DNA of 64,000 nucleotides, from the NCBI RefSeq assembly GCF_000379465.1, contig NZ_KB905458.1:1-64000 (forward strand), given 5' to 3'. The DNA is from Sciscionella marina DSM 45152. GTDB lineage: Bacteria > Actinomycetota > Actinomycetes > Mycobacteriales > Pseudonocardiaceae. A program made the translations under genes and the position numbers. Shown one piece after another: positions 1 through 9,226 of this stretch (within the stretch, counting starts at the first letter, position 1; the number at the start of each line of letters is the position of its first letter). The notes below the pieces were generated by a model. The model worked only from the letters and a program-made list of their open reading frames with translations, was not told where the DNA came from and did no database searches.

Positions 1-119
1 GTGTTACTCACCCGTTCGCCACTCAACCAACCCCGAAAGGAAGGTCGCGTTCGACTTGCATGTGTTAAGCACGCCGCCAGCGTTCGTCCTGAGCCAGGAT
101 CAAACTCTCCAACAACAAA
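1..119 (-). rRNA. rrs: 16S rRNA, 5' end only (truncated by window start)
   Basis: Read on the minus strand, this is the start of a bacterial small-subunit rRNA: the universal 27F region (AGAGTTTGATCCTGGCTCAG) lies at about 87-106, followed by the ACGAACGCTGGCGGCGTGC helix and the CATGCAAGTCGAACG segment. The gene runs off the window at base 1, so only its first ~119 nt are present. The exact 5' end is placed by analogy and could be off by a few bases. The variable region after TCGAACG is actinobacterial in style, but it is too short for a genus call. Confidence 0.97.
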
Positions 120-430
120 CCAAAAGTCGGAAAAAAATCCAAGCAAAAAAATATAAACTCAAAAACCGCAAACAACCAGAAAACCAGACCCCAAAACACA
201 GAGCCCACAAGCTTTCCACTGTTTAACGGGGGTAAAAACACACCAAAAAACATAAAAAGCATGACACACTGTTGAGTTCTCAAAGAACACACGCACATCT
301 TCATCTACAACTGATTTGTTGCATCTTCCAAGGCGTACTGCTCAATTCTTTTGTACCCAGTACGGAGCGAACTTACTCGCTGCCGGATTCCAACAGAATC
401 TCGTCAGTCGTAAGATGTTCCTAGGGCCGT
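120..430 (-). other. rRNA leader with boxA-like antitermination region
   Basis: This ~310-nt stretch between the rrn promoter and 16S is far richer in A+T than the rest of the window, most clearly at 120-260. Read on the minus strand it contains GTGTTCTTTGAGAACTCAAC at 271-290. That is the boxA-like and inverted-repeat segment usually found in actinomycete rRNA leaders, where Nus factors load and the 17S precursor is processed. Short open frames here are chance reading of A/T-rich DNA and look non-coding. Confidence 0.8.
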
Positions 431-465
431 CGCAAGACTTTACCCGGTTCGCTTCGCGGTGTCAA
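430..465 (-). promoter_or_regulatory. rRNA operon promoter
   Basis: On the minus strand a perfect -35 TTGACA (460-465) and a -10 TAAAGT (437-442) are separated by exactly 17 bp. Transcription would start near 430 and run into the leader and 16S. This is close to the principal sigma-factor consensus, as expected for an rRNA promoter. From 466 to 614, between this promoter and the ureD stop, I see no gene, only a weak G/C hairpin at about 604-619 that could end the urease transcript. Confidence 0.8.
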
Positions 466-614
466 CCCGCGCGCCCCGGTGGACTTGCCGACTCGATCTA
501 GCGTACCAGACCGATCGGCCGCCCGCATTGCCTCCTGGCTCGTCCCTTTCGGGCCGTTCCGCTCGGCGCTCCGTGCGACAAGAAGAACAATACACGGGCT
601 GGCCAACCCCGTTT

Positions 615-1319
615 TCACGGGGGGTCGGTTTTGGCGAAAACGCAGGTCAGCGCCTCATCGATAGCGCGATCGGCCGCGCGCCCGGTTTCCCCGAGCGCGA
701 GGATCTGCATCCCGGGACCGTCGAATGGCAGTGCGGCGCACCGTCCGGTCGCGGGCGGGACCGCGACATCACCGTGACCTACGAGCACCGCGGTCGACAG
801 GAAGCGCATCCCGGATGTGCCCGCGGGTCCGCACAGTGCCCGGTCCGCGCCATCGAGCACGGTCTCCTGATCGAGCAGCGGGGCACCGTCCACGGTGATC
901 CGGATCCTGGTGCGCGCCGCACCACCGGGTTCTCCGTGTCTGCCGAGCGAAAGGCTCTCCCGGAAACACAGTCGGCTCGCCCCGGTCAGCGCGATCGCGA
1001 AATCCGCGCGGTAGTCCGCGTCCGCGCAGATCACGGTGTGCCCGGCGTGCCAGTTCAGGCAGGCGTCCCCGAGTTCGGCGCGCACCCGGAACCGCGCGGG
1101 GCCTGGCCCCGGCTGCACCACGGTGGCCGCGGTGGTCGCGAGCGTGAGCGGACGGCCACGGACCACGAGGGAGAGGGCGAGTTCGTCCCCACCGAGCGGA
1201 CCACCGGCCGAGGCGACGAGATGGCACCGATCGGATCCGGTGCGGCGCACGGTCAGCGGCGGCTGCTCACTCCAGTGCAGCGCGCCGGGCCGGGCAGTGA
1301 TCGAGGCCTCAGCGCGCAC
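615..1319 (-). CDS. ureD: urease accessory protein UreD
   Basis: UreD is the scaffold that binds apo-urease and, with UreF and UreG, delivers nickel to the active site. The protein (234 aa) shows the family pattern: an N-terminal beta-rich region, a central [23 protein letters not shown] segment (here split by rapid divergence) and a C-terminal [18 protein letters not shown]-like stretch. The longer open frame to 1424 runs back through ureG. I therefore start at the GTG at 1319, which overlaps the ureG stop by 11 bp, giving a normal UreD length and translational coupling. It is the last gene of the glnA2-ureABCFGD transcript. UreD is poorly conserved, so the identification leans on context as well as sequence. 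Confidence 0.88.
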   Translation of the reverse strand: MRAEASITARPGALHWSEQPPLTVRRTGSDRCHLVASAGGPLGGDELALSLVVRGRPLTLATTAATVVQPGPGPARFRVRAELGDACLNWHAGHTVICADADYRADFAIALTGASRLCFRESLSLGRHGEPGGAARTRIRITVDGAPLLDQETVLDGADRALCGPAGTSGMRFLSTAVLVGHGDVAVPPATGRCAALPFDGPGMQILALGETGRAADRAIDEALTCVFAKTDPP

Positions 1320-1977
1320 CGGGCGGCAGCCAAGCGGTGACCTGGTCGGCGATCTCGGTGGCGGCCGGTCCGGTGCGCAGCGAGCTGAACACGGTCGGCA
1401 GTTCCCCGCGCTGTTCCTTGGCATCGGCGCGCATCACCTCGAGATCCGCGCCGACGAGCTCGGCGAGGTCGATCTTGTTGATCACCAGCAGGTCCGAACG
1501 CTGTACCCCGGGTCCGCCCTTGCGCGGCACCTTGTCCCCGCCCGCGACGTCCACGACGAAGATCTGTTTGTCGATCAGGCCGTAGGAGAAGGTGGCGGTG
1601 AGGTTGTCGCCCCCGCTCTCCACGAGCACCAGATCAGGCCGGTGCTCCGCCTCGAGTTCCTCGACGAGATCCAGGTTCGCGGTGATGTCGTCCCGGATCG
1701 CGGTGTGCGGGCAGCAGCCGGTGCGCACCGCGCGGATCCGCTCGTCGGGGAGCACGCCGTTGCGGCGGAGGAATTCGGCGTCCTCCTCGGTGTAGATGTC
1801 ATTGGTCACCACGGCGATCGAGTACCGCTGCCCGAGGGTGCGGCACAGCGCGGCGACCAGTGCGGTCTTCCCGCCGCCGACGGGCCCGCCGATACCGACC
1901 CGGACCGCGGTCCCGCGCGGGCGGCCGCCACCGGACGCGCCGTTGGGTGTTCCGGTCTCGTGCCCTTCACGGTGCAC
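1309..1977 (-). CDS. ureG: urease accessory GTPase UreG
   Basis: UreG is the SIMIBI-class GTPase that carries nickel to urease. The P-loop [10 protein letters not shown] is at residues 30-39. Downstream are the [15 protein letters not shown] segment, the metal-binding CPH of [13 protein letters not shown], the ESGGDN motif and the NKIDL guanine-recognition motif. Length (222 aa) is normal. The N-terminus is not His-rich, and no ureE is present in the cluster, so nickel handling before UreG must rest on other proteins. A GTG start with GAGGAG upstream is the best start. It lies 66 bp after ureF, the largest gap in the operon. Confidence 0.96.
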   Translation of the reverse strand: MHREGHETGTPNGASGGGRPRGTAVRVGIGGPVGGGKTALVAALCRTLGQRYSIAVVTNDIYTEEDAEFLRRNGVLPDERIRAVRTGCCPHTAIRDDITANLDLVEELEAEHRPDLVLVESGGDNLTATFSYGLIDKQIFVVDVAGGDKVPRKGGPGVQRSDLLVINKIDLAELVGADLEVMRADAKEQRGELPTVFSSLRTGPAATEIADQVTAWLPPGAR

Positions 1978-2043
1978 AGTATTGACTCCTCACTCGCTCC
2001 GCTCCTCCTTCGTCCCTCAGTCGATGCTCACTCGATCGCTGCC

Positions 2044-2685
2044 TCACGAGGCAAAGAGACTCACCTCCGATTGTTCGTGCAGTTGCGCGAGCACATCCGG
2101 GAACGGTGTGCTCGCCGAGGGAAGTTCGGCCGGGGTGCGCGCGGTGTTCGCGGCGCTCACCCCGAGTGCGGCGGTCTGCTCGGCGAGCGAGGCAAGCCCG
2201 GCGGAGAGCGCGGCGACCGCGAGTGGATCGAGGCCGAGCAACCGGATCGCCGCGGAGCAGGCGCCGCCGATCAGATGGTGCACGGACAGTTCGGCGGCCT
2301 GCGCCTGATCCAGTCCGGAGGCCACCGCGGCGATACCGAGCGCGATGGGCAGATGTGGCCTGCGCAGGATCTCCCATTCCGGGGCGGGCCACATCCGGGA
2401 TCCGGTCCTGCGCAGGGCCGCGCCCTGGGCACGCGAGGCGGCGCGCAGGGCGGGCGAGGGGGTGCGGGCGCCGAATTCGGTGTCGAGTTCACCGATCGCG
2501 AACCCGCGCGCGGCCGCGAACGCCGCACCGACGAGACCCGCGGTGCGGATCCGCGCGCGCAGGAAGGTCTCCAGGTCGCCGACTCCGGTGAGGGTGCCGT
2601 CGCGCACCACGGCCTCGACCCCGCCGGAGTGCGTGTGTCCGCCCAGTGGTGTGCGCGCATCGGCGAGCAGCAGGGCGGCGAGCAT
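2044..2685 (-). CDS. ureF: urease accessory protein UreF
   Basis: UreF acts with UreD and UreG in urease activation and is thought to gate GTP hydrolysis by UreG. The 213-aa all-alpha protein opens with [22 protein letters not shown], typical of UreF, and is rich in alanine helices. The ATG at 2685 overlaps the ureC stop (ATGA), which fixes the start. A short palindrome TGCCTCACGAGGCA sits at its stop codon and could form a small hairpin before ureG. Confidence 0.93.
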   Translation of the reverse strand: MLAALLLADARTPLGGHTHSGGVEAVVRDGTLTGVGDLETFLRARIRTAGLVGAAFAAARGFAIGELDTEFGARTPSPALRAASRAQGAALRRTGSRMWPAPEWEILRRPHLPIALGIAAVASGLDQAQAAELSVHHLIGGACSAAIRLLGLDPLAVAALSAGLASLAEQTAALGVSAANTARTPAELPSASTPFPDVLAQLHEQSEVSLFAS

Positions 2686-4385
2686 CAGAACAGGCTGTAC
2701 CGCTGGGCCAGCGGCACCTCGTCGACCGGATCCGGTTCCAGCACCTCGCCGTCGATGCGCACCTCGAAGGTGTCCGGGTGCACCTCGATGCGAGGCAGCG
2801 CGTCGTTGCCCGGCAAGTCCTGTTTGGACAGTCGCCTGGTGTCCGCGATCGGGAGCAGGGTGCGGCGCACGGCGAGCCGGTCGGTGAGTCCGGACTCCAG
2901 CGCCTGCCCGGTGACGAAGTGCACGGAGTTCGCGGGCGCGTTGCTCGCCCCGAACATCGGGCGTGGCAGCACCGGCTGCGGGGTGGGAATGGAGGCGTTC
3001 GCATCCCCGACGGCGGCGTACCCGATCTGCCCGCCCTTGAGCACCACGCTCGGCCGGATCCCGAAGAAGGCGGGCGACCACAGCACGAGATCGGCGAGCT
3101 TGCCGACCTCGACCGAACCGAGGTGTCCGGCCATGCCATGCGCGATCGCCGGGCAGATGGTGTATTTGGCGACATAGCGGCGCGCGCGGAGATTGTCGGC
3201 GTGCGCGGTGTCTCCGGACAGTGCGCCCCAGCGGCGTTTGCCGACGTGCGCGGTCTGCCAAGTCCTGCTGATCACCTCGCCGATCCGGCCCATGGCCTGT
3301 GCGTCCGAGGAGATGATCGAAAGGGCGCCCCGGTCGTGCAGTACATCCTCGGCGGCGATGGTGGAGGGGCGGATCCGGCTCTCGGCGAACGCGAGGTCTT
3401 CGGGAACGGCCGGGTTCAGGTGATGACAGACCATCAGCATGTCGAGGTGCTCGGGCACCGTGTTGACGGTGTGCGGGCGAGTCGGATTGGTGGAGCTGGG
3501 CAGCACGTTCGCCTGCCCGGCGACGGTGATGATGTCCGGAGCGTGCCCACCGCCCGCGCCCTCGGTGTGGTACGTGTGAATGGTCCGTTCACCGATCGCC
3601 GCCAAGGTGTCGGCCACGTACCCGGTCTCGTTGAGGGTGTCGGTGTGGATCGCCACCTGCGCGCCGAACTCCTCGGCCACGGTGAGCGCGGTGTCGATCG
3701 CGGCCGGGGTCGCGCCCCAGTCCTCGTGGATCTTCAATCCGCTCGCGCCCGCGCGCAGTTCTTCGCGCAGTGCCTCGGGATTCGCGGTGTTGCCCTTGCC
3801 GAGCAGCCCGATGTTCACGCAGGCGGAGTCCAGCGCCTCGAGGGTACGGGCGAGGTTCCACGGGCCGGGGGTGACCGTGGTGGCCTTGGACCCCTCCGCC
3901 GGTCCGGTGCCACCGCCGATCAGTGTGGTGACCCCGGAGGCGAGCGCCTCGGTGATCTGTTCCGGGCAGATGAAGTGCACGTGCGCGTCCACTCCGCCCG
4001 CGGTGAGGATCTTCCCATTGCCCGCGATGACCTCGGTTCCCGGACCGATGAGGATGTCCACCCCGTCCATGGTGTCCGGGTTGCCTGCCTTGCCGATCGC
4101 GGTGATGCGCCCGTCCCGCACCCCGATATCGGCCTTGATGACGCCCCAGTGGTCCAGGATCACCGCGCCGGTGATCACCAGGTCCGGTGCGCCGTCCGCA
4201 CGGGTGGCCATCGCCTGGCCCATGGATTCGCGGATGACCTTGCCCCCGCCGAACACCGCCTCATCGGCCAGCTGCGGGCCGCGGCAGCGGTCTTCGGTGA
4301 CTTCGATGAACAGGTTCGTGTCGCCGAGCCGGATCGCGTCCCCGGTGGTGGGGCCGTAGAGCTTGGCGTACTCTTCCCGGTTCAT
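2685..4385 (-). CDS. ureC: urease alpha subunit UreC (catalytic)
   Basis: This subunit hydrolyses urea to ammonia and carbamate in the cytoplasm. The 566-aa protein has every landmark of the family: nickel-binding HVHFICPEQ, the carbamylated lysine in GLKIHEDWG, His in [21 protein letters not shown], the catalytic flap His in VCHHLNP, and Asp in SSDAQAMGR. It starts at 4385 and overlaps ureB by 4 bp, and its stop overlaps ureF. It is full length and looks functional. Confidence 0.99.
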   Translation of the reverse strand: MNREEYAKLYGPTTGDAIRLGDTNLFIEVTEDRCRGPQLADEAVFGGGKVIRESMGQAMATRADGAPDLVITGAVILDHWGVIKADIGVRDGRITAIGKAGNPDTMDGVDILIGPGTEVIAGNGKILTAGGVDAHVHFICPEQITEALASGVTTLIGGGTGPAEGSKATTVTPGPWNLARTLEALDSACVNIGLLGKGNTANPEALREELRAGASGLKIHEDWGATPAAIDTALTVAEEFGAQVAIHTDTLNETGYVADTLAAIGERTIHTYHTEGAGGGHAPDIITVAGQANVLPSSTNPTRPHTVNTVPEHLDMLMVCHHLNPAVPEDLAFAESRIRPSTIAAEDVLHDRGALSIISSDAQAMGRIGEVISRTWQTAHVGKRRWGALSGDTAHADNLRARRYVAKYTICPAIAHGMAGHLGSVEVGKLADLVLWSPAFFGIRPSVVLKGGQIGYAAVGDANASIPTPQPVLPRPMFGASNAPANSVHFVTGQALESGLTDRLAVRRTLLPIADTRRLSKQDLPGNDALPRIEVHPDTFEVRIDGEVLEPDPVDEVPLAQRYSLF

Positions 4386-4669
4386 CGCCGCAGCCCCGGC
4401 ACGATCTTGTTGCCGCGCAACGGGATCAGTTCGACGGCCAGGTCCACTCCGGGCTCGAAGCGCACCGAGGTGCCCGCCGGGATCGCGAGCCGATGCCCGG
4501 AGGCGGCGGACCGGTCGAACTCCAGGGCCGGGTTCGCGTCCGCGAAGTGGCAGTGCGAACCGACCTGGATGGGCCGGTCTCCGGTGTTGACCACGTCCAG
4601 GCTCAGCCGCTCGACGCCGGGGGCGAGCTGGAGCTCACCTTCGCCGTAACGGATCTCGCCGGGGATCAC
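4382..4669 (-). CDS. ureB: urease beta subunit UreB
   Basis: This is a 95-aa structural subunit of the urease trimer, unfused to UreA as is usual in actinobacteria. The family opening [15 protein letters not shown] and the core [20 protein letters not shown] (His cluster next to the active-site cover) are intact, as is the C-terminal [11 protein letters not shown]. Its stop overlaps the ureC start by 4 bp, and it lies 9 bp after ureA. Confidence 0.98.
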   Translation of the reverse strand: MIPGEIRYGEGELQLAPGVERLSLDVVNTGDRPIQVGSHCHFADANPALEFDRSAASGHRLAIPAGTSVRFEPGVDLAVELIPLRGNKIVPGLRR

Positions 4670-4678
4670 CGCGTCGCC

Positions 4679-4981
4679 TCACTGGATCGGATCGTGGATC
4701 GTGACGAGTTTGGTCCCGTCCGGGAACGTGGCTTCGATCTGTACGGAATCGACCATGTCCGGCACTCCCTCCATGACGTCGGCGCAGGTGAGCACCCGCT
4801 GTCCCTCGGACATGAGTTCGGCGACGCCGCGCCCGTCCCGTGCGGATTCGAGTACCCAATCCGAGAGCAGGGCCACGGCTTCCGGGTAGTTCAGCCGCAG
4901 CCCGCGCTGCCTGCGCTCCCGGGCCAGGCCCGCGGCGACGTGCAGCAGCAGCTTCTCCTGCTCGTGCGGTGGAATGAGCAT
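4679..4981 (-). CDS. ureA: urease gamma subunit UreA
   Basis: This is the 100-aa gamma subunit of urease. It has the conserved start [28 protein letters not shown]-type helix, [16 protein letters not shown] and the [28 protein letters not shown] tail. The ATG at 4981 overlaps the stop codon of the upstream glutamine synthetase gene (ATGA). This indicates that urea breakdown and ammonia assimilation are co-translated. Confidence 0.98.
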   Translation of the reverse strand: MLIPPHEQEKLLLHVAAGLARERRQRGLRLNYPEAVALLSDWVLESARDGRGVAELMSEGQRVLTCADVMEGVPDMVDSVQIEATFPDGTKLVTIHDPIQ

Positions 4982-6324
4982 CAGAAGACAGGCAATCCGG
5001 TGCGCAACTCGTAGGGTGTTACTTCGCTACGGTAACCATCCCACTCGCTGCGTTTGTTCCGCAGAAAGAACTCGTAGACGTGCTCCCCGAGCGCCTCGGC
5101 GACCAGGTCAGAGCGTTCCATCTCGGTGAGCGCCTCGCCGAGATTCTGCGGGAGCAGGTCGTATCCGGCGGCGCGGCGCTCGGCGTCGGAGAGCGACCAC
5201 ACATCGTCATCGGTGGCGGCGGAGAGCTCATAGCCCTCGGAGATCCCGCGCAGCCCGGCGGCGAGCAGCACGGCGTAGGCGAGGTAGGGATTGCACGCGG
5301 AATCCAGGGTGCGCACCTCGACCCGGCGCGAGGCGGCCTTGCCCGGCGAGTACATCGGCACCCGGACCAGCGCCGAGCGGTTCGCGTGCCCCCAGCACAC
5401 CGCGGTCGGGGCCTCCCCACCCACGACCAGGCGCTTGTAGGAGTTCACCAGCTGATTGGTGACCGCGCTGAGTTCCTTGGCGTGCTTGAGAATCCCCGCG
5501 ACGAACGCCTTCCCGGTCGGTGAGAGCTCGTACGGATCCGAGGCGTCGTAGAAGGCGTTGTGGTCGCCCTCGAACAGGCTCATGTGGGTGTGCATCCCCG
5601 AACCCGGCTGCGCGGTGAACGGTTTCGGCAGGAAGGAGGCGCGCACGCCCTGGGTGATCGCGACCTCCTTGACCACATAGCGGAAGGTCATCACGTTGTC
5701 GGCCATGGTGAGCGCGTCCGCGTAGCGCAGATCGATCTCCTGCTGGCCGGGGGCGTTCTCGTGGTGGGAGAACTCGACCGAGATGCCCATCGACTCCAGC
5801 GTCTCGATGGCCTGGCGGCGGAAATGCGTCGCGGTGGCGTGCGCCGCCTGGTCGAAGAAACCGCCGTTGTCCGCGGGTTCGGGCACGGTTCCGTCTTCCG
5901 GGAGGCTTTCCAGCAGGAAGAACTCGATCTCCGGATGCACGTAGCAGGTGAACCCGGCCTCGCTCGCCTTGGCCAGCTGACGGCGCAGCACGTGCCGGGG
6001 ATCGGCCCAGGACGGGGAACCGTCCGGCATGGCGATATCGCAGAACATCCGGGCCGAGTAGTTTCCGCCGTCCGGATTCTCCCAGGGAAGCACCTGAAAA
6101 GTGGACGGGTCCGGTTTGAGCACCATGTCGGATTCATAGGCGCGGGCGAACCCTTCGATCGCCGAACCGTCGAACCCGATCCCCTCCGCGAAGGCGCCCT
6201 CCAGCTCGGCGGGGGCGACCGCGACGGACTTGAGGAACCCGAGCACATCGGTGAACCACAAGCGCACGAACCGGATGTCGCGCTCCTCGAGGGTGCGCAG
6301 TACGAATTCCTGCTGGCGATCCAT
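4981..6324 (-). CDS. glnA2: type I glutamine synthetase, GlnA2-like
   Basis: The enzyme joins ammonia to glutamate with ATP. At 447 aa it matches the shorter GSI-alpha class (M. tuberculosis GlnA2 is of similar size). Active-site segments visible are [21 protein letters not shown], the ATP/glutamate loop [16 protein letters not shown] and [17 protein letters not shown]. The adenylylation loop NLYDLP of GlnA1-type enzymes is absent, so control by GlnE is not expected. It heads the urease operon and shares an ATGA overlap with ureA, so ammonia from urea would be used at once. GSI-like paralogues that glutamylate amines exist, so substrate identity is an inference. Confidence 0.9.
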   Translation of the reverse strand: MDRQQEFVLRTLEERDIRFVRLWFTDVLGFLKSVAVAPAELEGAFAEGIGFDGSAIEGFARAYESDMVLKPDPSTFQVLPWENPDGGNYSARMFCDIAMPDGSPSWADPRHVLRRQLAKASEAGFTCYVHPEIEFFLLESLPEDGTVPEPADNGGFFDQAAHATATHFRRQAIETLESMGISVEFSHHENAPGQQEIDLRYADALTMADNVMTFRYVVKEVAITQGVRASFLPKPFTAQPGSGMHTHMSLFEGDHNAFYDASDPYELSPTGKAFVAGILKHAKELSAVTNQLVNSYKRLVVGGEAPTAVCWGHANRSALVRVPMYSPGKAASRRVEVRTLDSACNPYLAYAVLLAAGLRGISEGYELSAATDDDVWSLSDAERRAAGYDLLPQNLGEALTEMERSDLVAEALGEHVYEFFLRNKRSEWDGYRSEVTPYELRTGLPVF

Positions 6325-6347
6325 GTCCGGCAGCGTAGGGACGGCTT

Positions 6348-6363
6348 GTTAACGCCGTGTTTC
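6348..6363. promoter_or_regulatory. candidate GlnR-type box between glnA2 and the divergent transporter
   Basis: The 95-bp interval to the divergent transporter reading frame contains GTTAA-N6-GTTTC, which on the minus strand reads GAAAC-N6-TTAAC. This fits the two half-sites of actinobacterial GlnR boxes (GAAAC and GTNAC types, 11 bp centre to centre). A direct repeat GGGTAAT occurs at 6398-6404 and 6414-6420. Nitrogen control of a glnA2-urease operon by GlnR is known in relatives; the site itself is inferred from pattern only. Confidence 0.4.
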
Positions 6364-6443
6364 GCACGCTGCGGGATTGCGCTAACGAGCGACGGAAGGG
6401 TAATACTTCGCGCGGGTAATTGACAGTACTGAGGGAGCCCCCG

Positions 6444-7703
6444 TTGGCAAAGCTCAACTCGGATCAGCGGAACTCGTTCATCGCCGCGCAGCTCGGCTGG
6501 ACGATGGACGCGTTCGACTACTTCATCGTGGTGTTCGTCTACGCGAAGATCGCGGCCGATTTCGACATGTCGAAGGCCCAGGTCGCGTTCATCACCACGG
6601 CGACGCTGATCATGCGACCGATCGGGGCCCTGCTGTTCGGGCTGTGGGCGGACCGGGTGGGCCGCAGAATCCCGCTGATGGTCGACGTGATCATGTACTC
6701 GGCCGTCGGTTTCCTGTGCGCCTTCGCGCCCAACTTCACGGTGCTGGTGGTGCTGCGGATGATCTACGGCATCGGGATGGGCGGTGAATGGGGGCTCGGC
6801 GCCGCGCTGGCCATGGAGAAGGTGCCCGGGGAACGGCGCGGGTTCTTCTCGGGACTGCTCCAGGCCGGGTACTCCTGCGGTTATCTGCTCGCCGCGGTGG
6901 CCAATCTGCTGCTCGTGGACCTGGCCGGGCTCTCCTGGCGCTGGGTGTTCGCGCTGTCCATCGTCCCCGCGCTGATCAGCCTGATCATCCGGGCACGGGT
7001 GAAGGAATCGGATGTCTGGGAGAAGGCCCAGCAGAAGATGAAGGTCACCAAGACCCGGATGCGCGATGTGCTGACCAACGGGAAAGTGGTGCGCCGGTTC
7101 ATCTACCTGATGCTGCTGATGACCGCGTTCAACTGGTTCTCACACGGCACCCAGGACGTGTACCCGAGCTTCCTTTCGGCGCACGAGAACGGCGGCGCCG
7201 GGCTGCCCGAGGTGACCGGGACCTGGATCGCGATCGTGTACAACATCGGCGCGATCATCGGCGGGGCGATCTTCGGCTGGGTTTCGGAGAAGGTCGGCCG
7301 CCGGTACACGATCATCTTCTGCTCGCTGCTGGCGATGCCGATCATCCCGATCTTCGCGGTGGACCGCGGCGCGGGCATGCTCGCGCTCGGTTCCTTCCTG
7401 ATGCAGGTGTTCGTGCAGGGCGCATGGGGCGTGATCCCGGCGCACCTGACCGAGATGTCCCCGGACGTGATCCGCGGCTTCTACCCCGGTGTCACTTATC
7501 AGCTGGGCAATCTGCTCGCCGCGCTGAACCTGCCGCTGCAGGAATGGCTGGCCGGCGAGATCGGTTACACGAACGCGCTGATGATCACCGTGATCGTGGT
7601 GAGCGTGGCGATCGCGATCCTGACCTTCTTCGGCAAGGAGGCGAAGGGGGTCAAGTTCGGCACGGACGAGACCGCCGTGACTCCCGCCGCCGCGAAGACG
7701 TGA
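6444..7703 (+). CDS. MFS transporter, SHS (lactate/carboxylate) family
   Basis: This is a twelve-helix inner-membrane proton symporter. The N-terminus RNSFIAAQLGWTMDAFDYFIV and the loop GLWADRVGRRIPL (the A-motif between helices 2 and 3) are typical of the sialate/lactate (SHS) branch, as are IYGIGMGGEWGLGAALAMEK and WVSEKVGRRYT between helices 8 and 9. I prefer the TTG at 6444 because GAGGGAG lies about 6 nt before it; an in-frame TTG at 6420 would add 8 residues. It is transcribed divergently from the glnA2-urease operon and may share its control region. Substrate is unproven, with a monocarboxylate the most likely. Its stop is only 5 bp from repeat copy A. Confidence 0.85.
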   Translation: MAKLNSDQRNSFIAAQLGWTMDAFDYFIVVFVYAKIAADFDMSKAQVAFITTATLIMRPIGALLFGLWADRVGRRIPLMVDVIMYSAVGFLCAFAPNFTVLVVLRMIYGIGMGGEWGLGAALAMEKVPGERRGFFSGLLQAGYSCGYLLAAVANLLLVDLAGLSWRWVFALSIVPALISLIIRARVKESDVWEKAQQKMKVTKTRMRDVLTNGKVVRRFIYLMLLMTAFNWFSHGTQDVYPSFLSAHENGGAGLPEVTGTWIAIVYNIGAIIGGAIFGWVSEKVGRRYTIIFCSLLAMPIIPIFAVDRGAGMLALGSFLMQVFVQGAWGVIPAHLTEMSPDVIRGFYPGVTYQLGNLLAALNLPLQEWLAGEIGYTNALMITVIVVSVAIAILTFFGKEAKGVKFGTDETAVTPAAAKT

Positions 7704-7708
7704 TCCAA

Positions 7709-7896
7709 GAGCACGTCCGGGGGCTTCATGTCCTGCTGCGCGGGGCCAGCGCGGCGCCTCGCTGCGTTGTCGTCAATCACCGCAGAAACCCGCTGCGGCT
7801 CAATCCTCCGCCTTGCCGATCTCGGGCGCGGGCGTCCCGCAGGACACCGTCACGCTGGCTCCCGCTCGCGACGGACGAGAGCCCCCGGACGCACTC
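7709..7896 (-). repeat. dispersed structured element, copy A
   Basis: This is one of four copies of a ~190-213 bp element in the window. In core orientation (minus strand) the two ends (7880-7896 and 7709-7725) can form a 17-bp stem with 15 Watson-Crick and 2 G-T pairs. The core GTCGCGAGCGGGAG and the CGCCCGAGATCG block are shared with the other copies. An internal hairpin GCCGCAG/CTGCGGT with loop CGGGTTT lies at 7779-7799. The GCGAAGGTACTTCGC hairpin of copies B and C is deleted here. The element supplies the last ~32 codons of the neighbouring minus-strand MFS gene. Confidence 0.85.
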
Positions 7897-9182
7897 AGCG
7901 ACAGCACCGTGGCCACCGCGCACAGTCCGGCGGCGAGGTACCAGGCCAGGTCGTAGCTGCCCGCGGCGTCCCGGATGATCGCGGCTCCCTCCGCGGCCAG
8001 CGCGGCGCCGACCTGGTGCGAGGCGAACACCCAGCCGAACACGATCGGGCCCTTCTCCGCGCCGAACCACTGGCGGCACAGCGCGACGGTGGGCGGCACC
8101 GTGGCCACCCAGTCCAGGCCGTAGAAAATGATGAAGGCCCACATCGGCGGCTGGGTGCTCGGTGCGAACAGGCCGGGAAGCAGCGCCAGCGAAACCCCGC
8201 GCAACAGGTAGTAGGCGGCGAGCAGCAACCGGGAATCGACCCGGTCGGTGAGCCAGCCCGAGCACACCGTGCCCGCGATGTCGAAGATGCCGACCAGCGC
8301 GAGCAGTCCGGCCGCCGTGGTCGGTGGCATGCCGTGATCGTGCGCCGCGGGCACGAAATGCGTCTGCACCAGTCCGTTCGTGGTCGCCCCGCAGATGGCG
8401 AAGCCGCCGGCGAGCATCCAGAAGGTCCTGGTGCGCACGGCCTCGCCGAGCACCCGCAGCGCCCGCACCGCGGCACCGGATGTGCGCGCGGGCCGGGGCC
8501 GCGGTTCGGTGGCGCCGTAGGCGAGGGCGCCCACATCCTCGGGGTGATCGCGCAGCAGCACGAGCACCACCGGAACCACGACGAGCGCGGCCCCGGCGAT
8601 CAGCAGCGTGGCGGCCCGCCAGCCCTGGTGCGCGGCCAGGCTCGCCATCAGTGGGAGGAACACCAGCTGACCGGCCGCGCTCGCCGCGGTGAGCACTCCG
8701 CTGACCACCCCGCGGTGGCGCACGAACCACCTGCTGGTCAGCGTGGCCACGAAGGCCAGCGCCATGGATCCGGTGCCAACGCCGATGAGCAGTCCCCAGC
8801 ACAGCAGCAGTTGCCAGCTCGCCGTCATGAACACGCTGAGCCCACTGCCCGCGGCCACCAGCAGCAGGGCGGTGCTGACCACCCTGCGCATGCCGAAGCG
8901 TTCCATCAACGCGGCGGCGAACGGCGAGAATCCGCCGTAGAGCAGCATGTTCACCGAGACCGCGCTGGAGATCGTGGAATGCGACCAGCCGAACTCGGCG
9001 TGGATGGGTTCGATGAGCACCCCGGGCGCGGAACGGAATCCGGCGGCCCCGACGAGCGCGATGAACCCGGCGATCGCCACCATCCAGGCCCAGTGTGGCC
9101 GTTTCGTCTTGGCAGGCACGGGTGGCGCGGGCGGCGAGGACTTTGTCTGCGTCACGGCGCCGATTCTCGGTTGCGTGGGCAC
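7800..9182 (-). CDS. MFS transporter, OFA/monocarboxylate-porter type
   Basis: This is a membrane carrier with twelve predicted helices, a short hydrophilic N-terminus and HWAWMVAIAGFIALVGAAGFRSAPGVLIEPIHAEFGWSHSTIS, the opening typical of the oxalate/formate and MCT-like MFS branch. The family loop ALMERFGMRR follows helix 2. The true start may be the GTG at 9155 (removing 9 residues); neither has a clear ribosome site. The last ~32 residues (from SASGGSRPSRAG to GKAED) are encoded inside repeat copy A, so the native C-terminus has been replaced or extended. It is divergent from the GlxA-like regulator gene. Confidence 0.82.
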   Translation of the reverse strand: MPTQPRIGAVTQTKSSPPAPPVPAKTKRPHWAWMVAIAGFIALVGAAGFRSAPGVLIEPIHAEFGWSHSTISSAVSVNMLLYGGFSPFAAALMERFGMRRVVSTALLLVAAGSGLSVFMTASWQLLLCWGLLIGVGTGSMALAFVATLTSRWFVRHRGVVSGVLTAASAAGQLVFLPLMASLAAHQGWRAATLLIAGAALVVVPVVLVLLRDHPEDVGALAYGATEPRPRPARTSGAAVRALRVLGEAVRTRTFWMLAGGFAICGATTNGLVQTHFVPAAHDHGMPPTTAAGLLALVGIFDIAGTVCSGWLTDRVDSRLLLAAYYLLRGVSLALLPGLFAPSTQPPMWAFIIFYGLDWVATVPPTVALCRQWFGAEKGPIVFGWVFASHQVGAALAAEGAAIIRDAAGSYDLAWYLAAGLCAVATVLSLSASGGSRPSRAGASVTVSCGTPAPEIGKAED

Positions 9183-9226
9183 CCGGCGCGAGTGGCGAAA
9201 TCGCCAATATGTGTGAAGATCGTGCC

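Noticed and set aside
1036-3177. Long plus-strand open frame opposite ureD, ureG, ureF and ureC
   Set aside because: It is antisense to intact, recognisable urease genes. Such frames arise because G/C-rich third positions suppress stop codons on the other strand. Its translation is low-complexity Gly/Arg/Ala sequence with no family resemblance.
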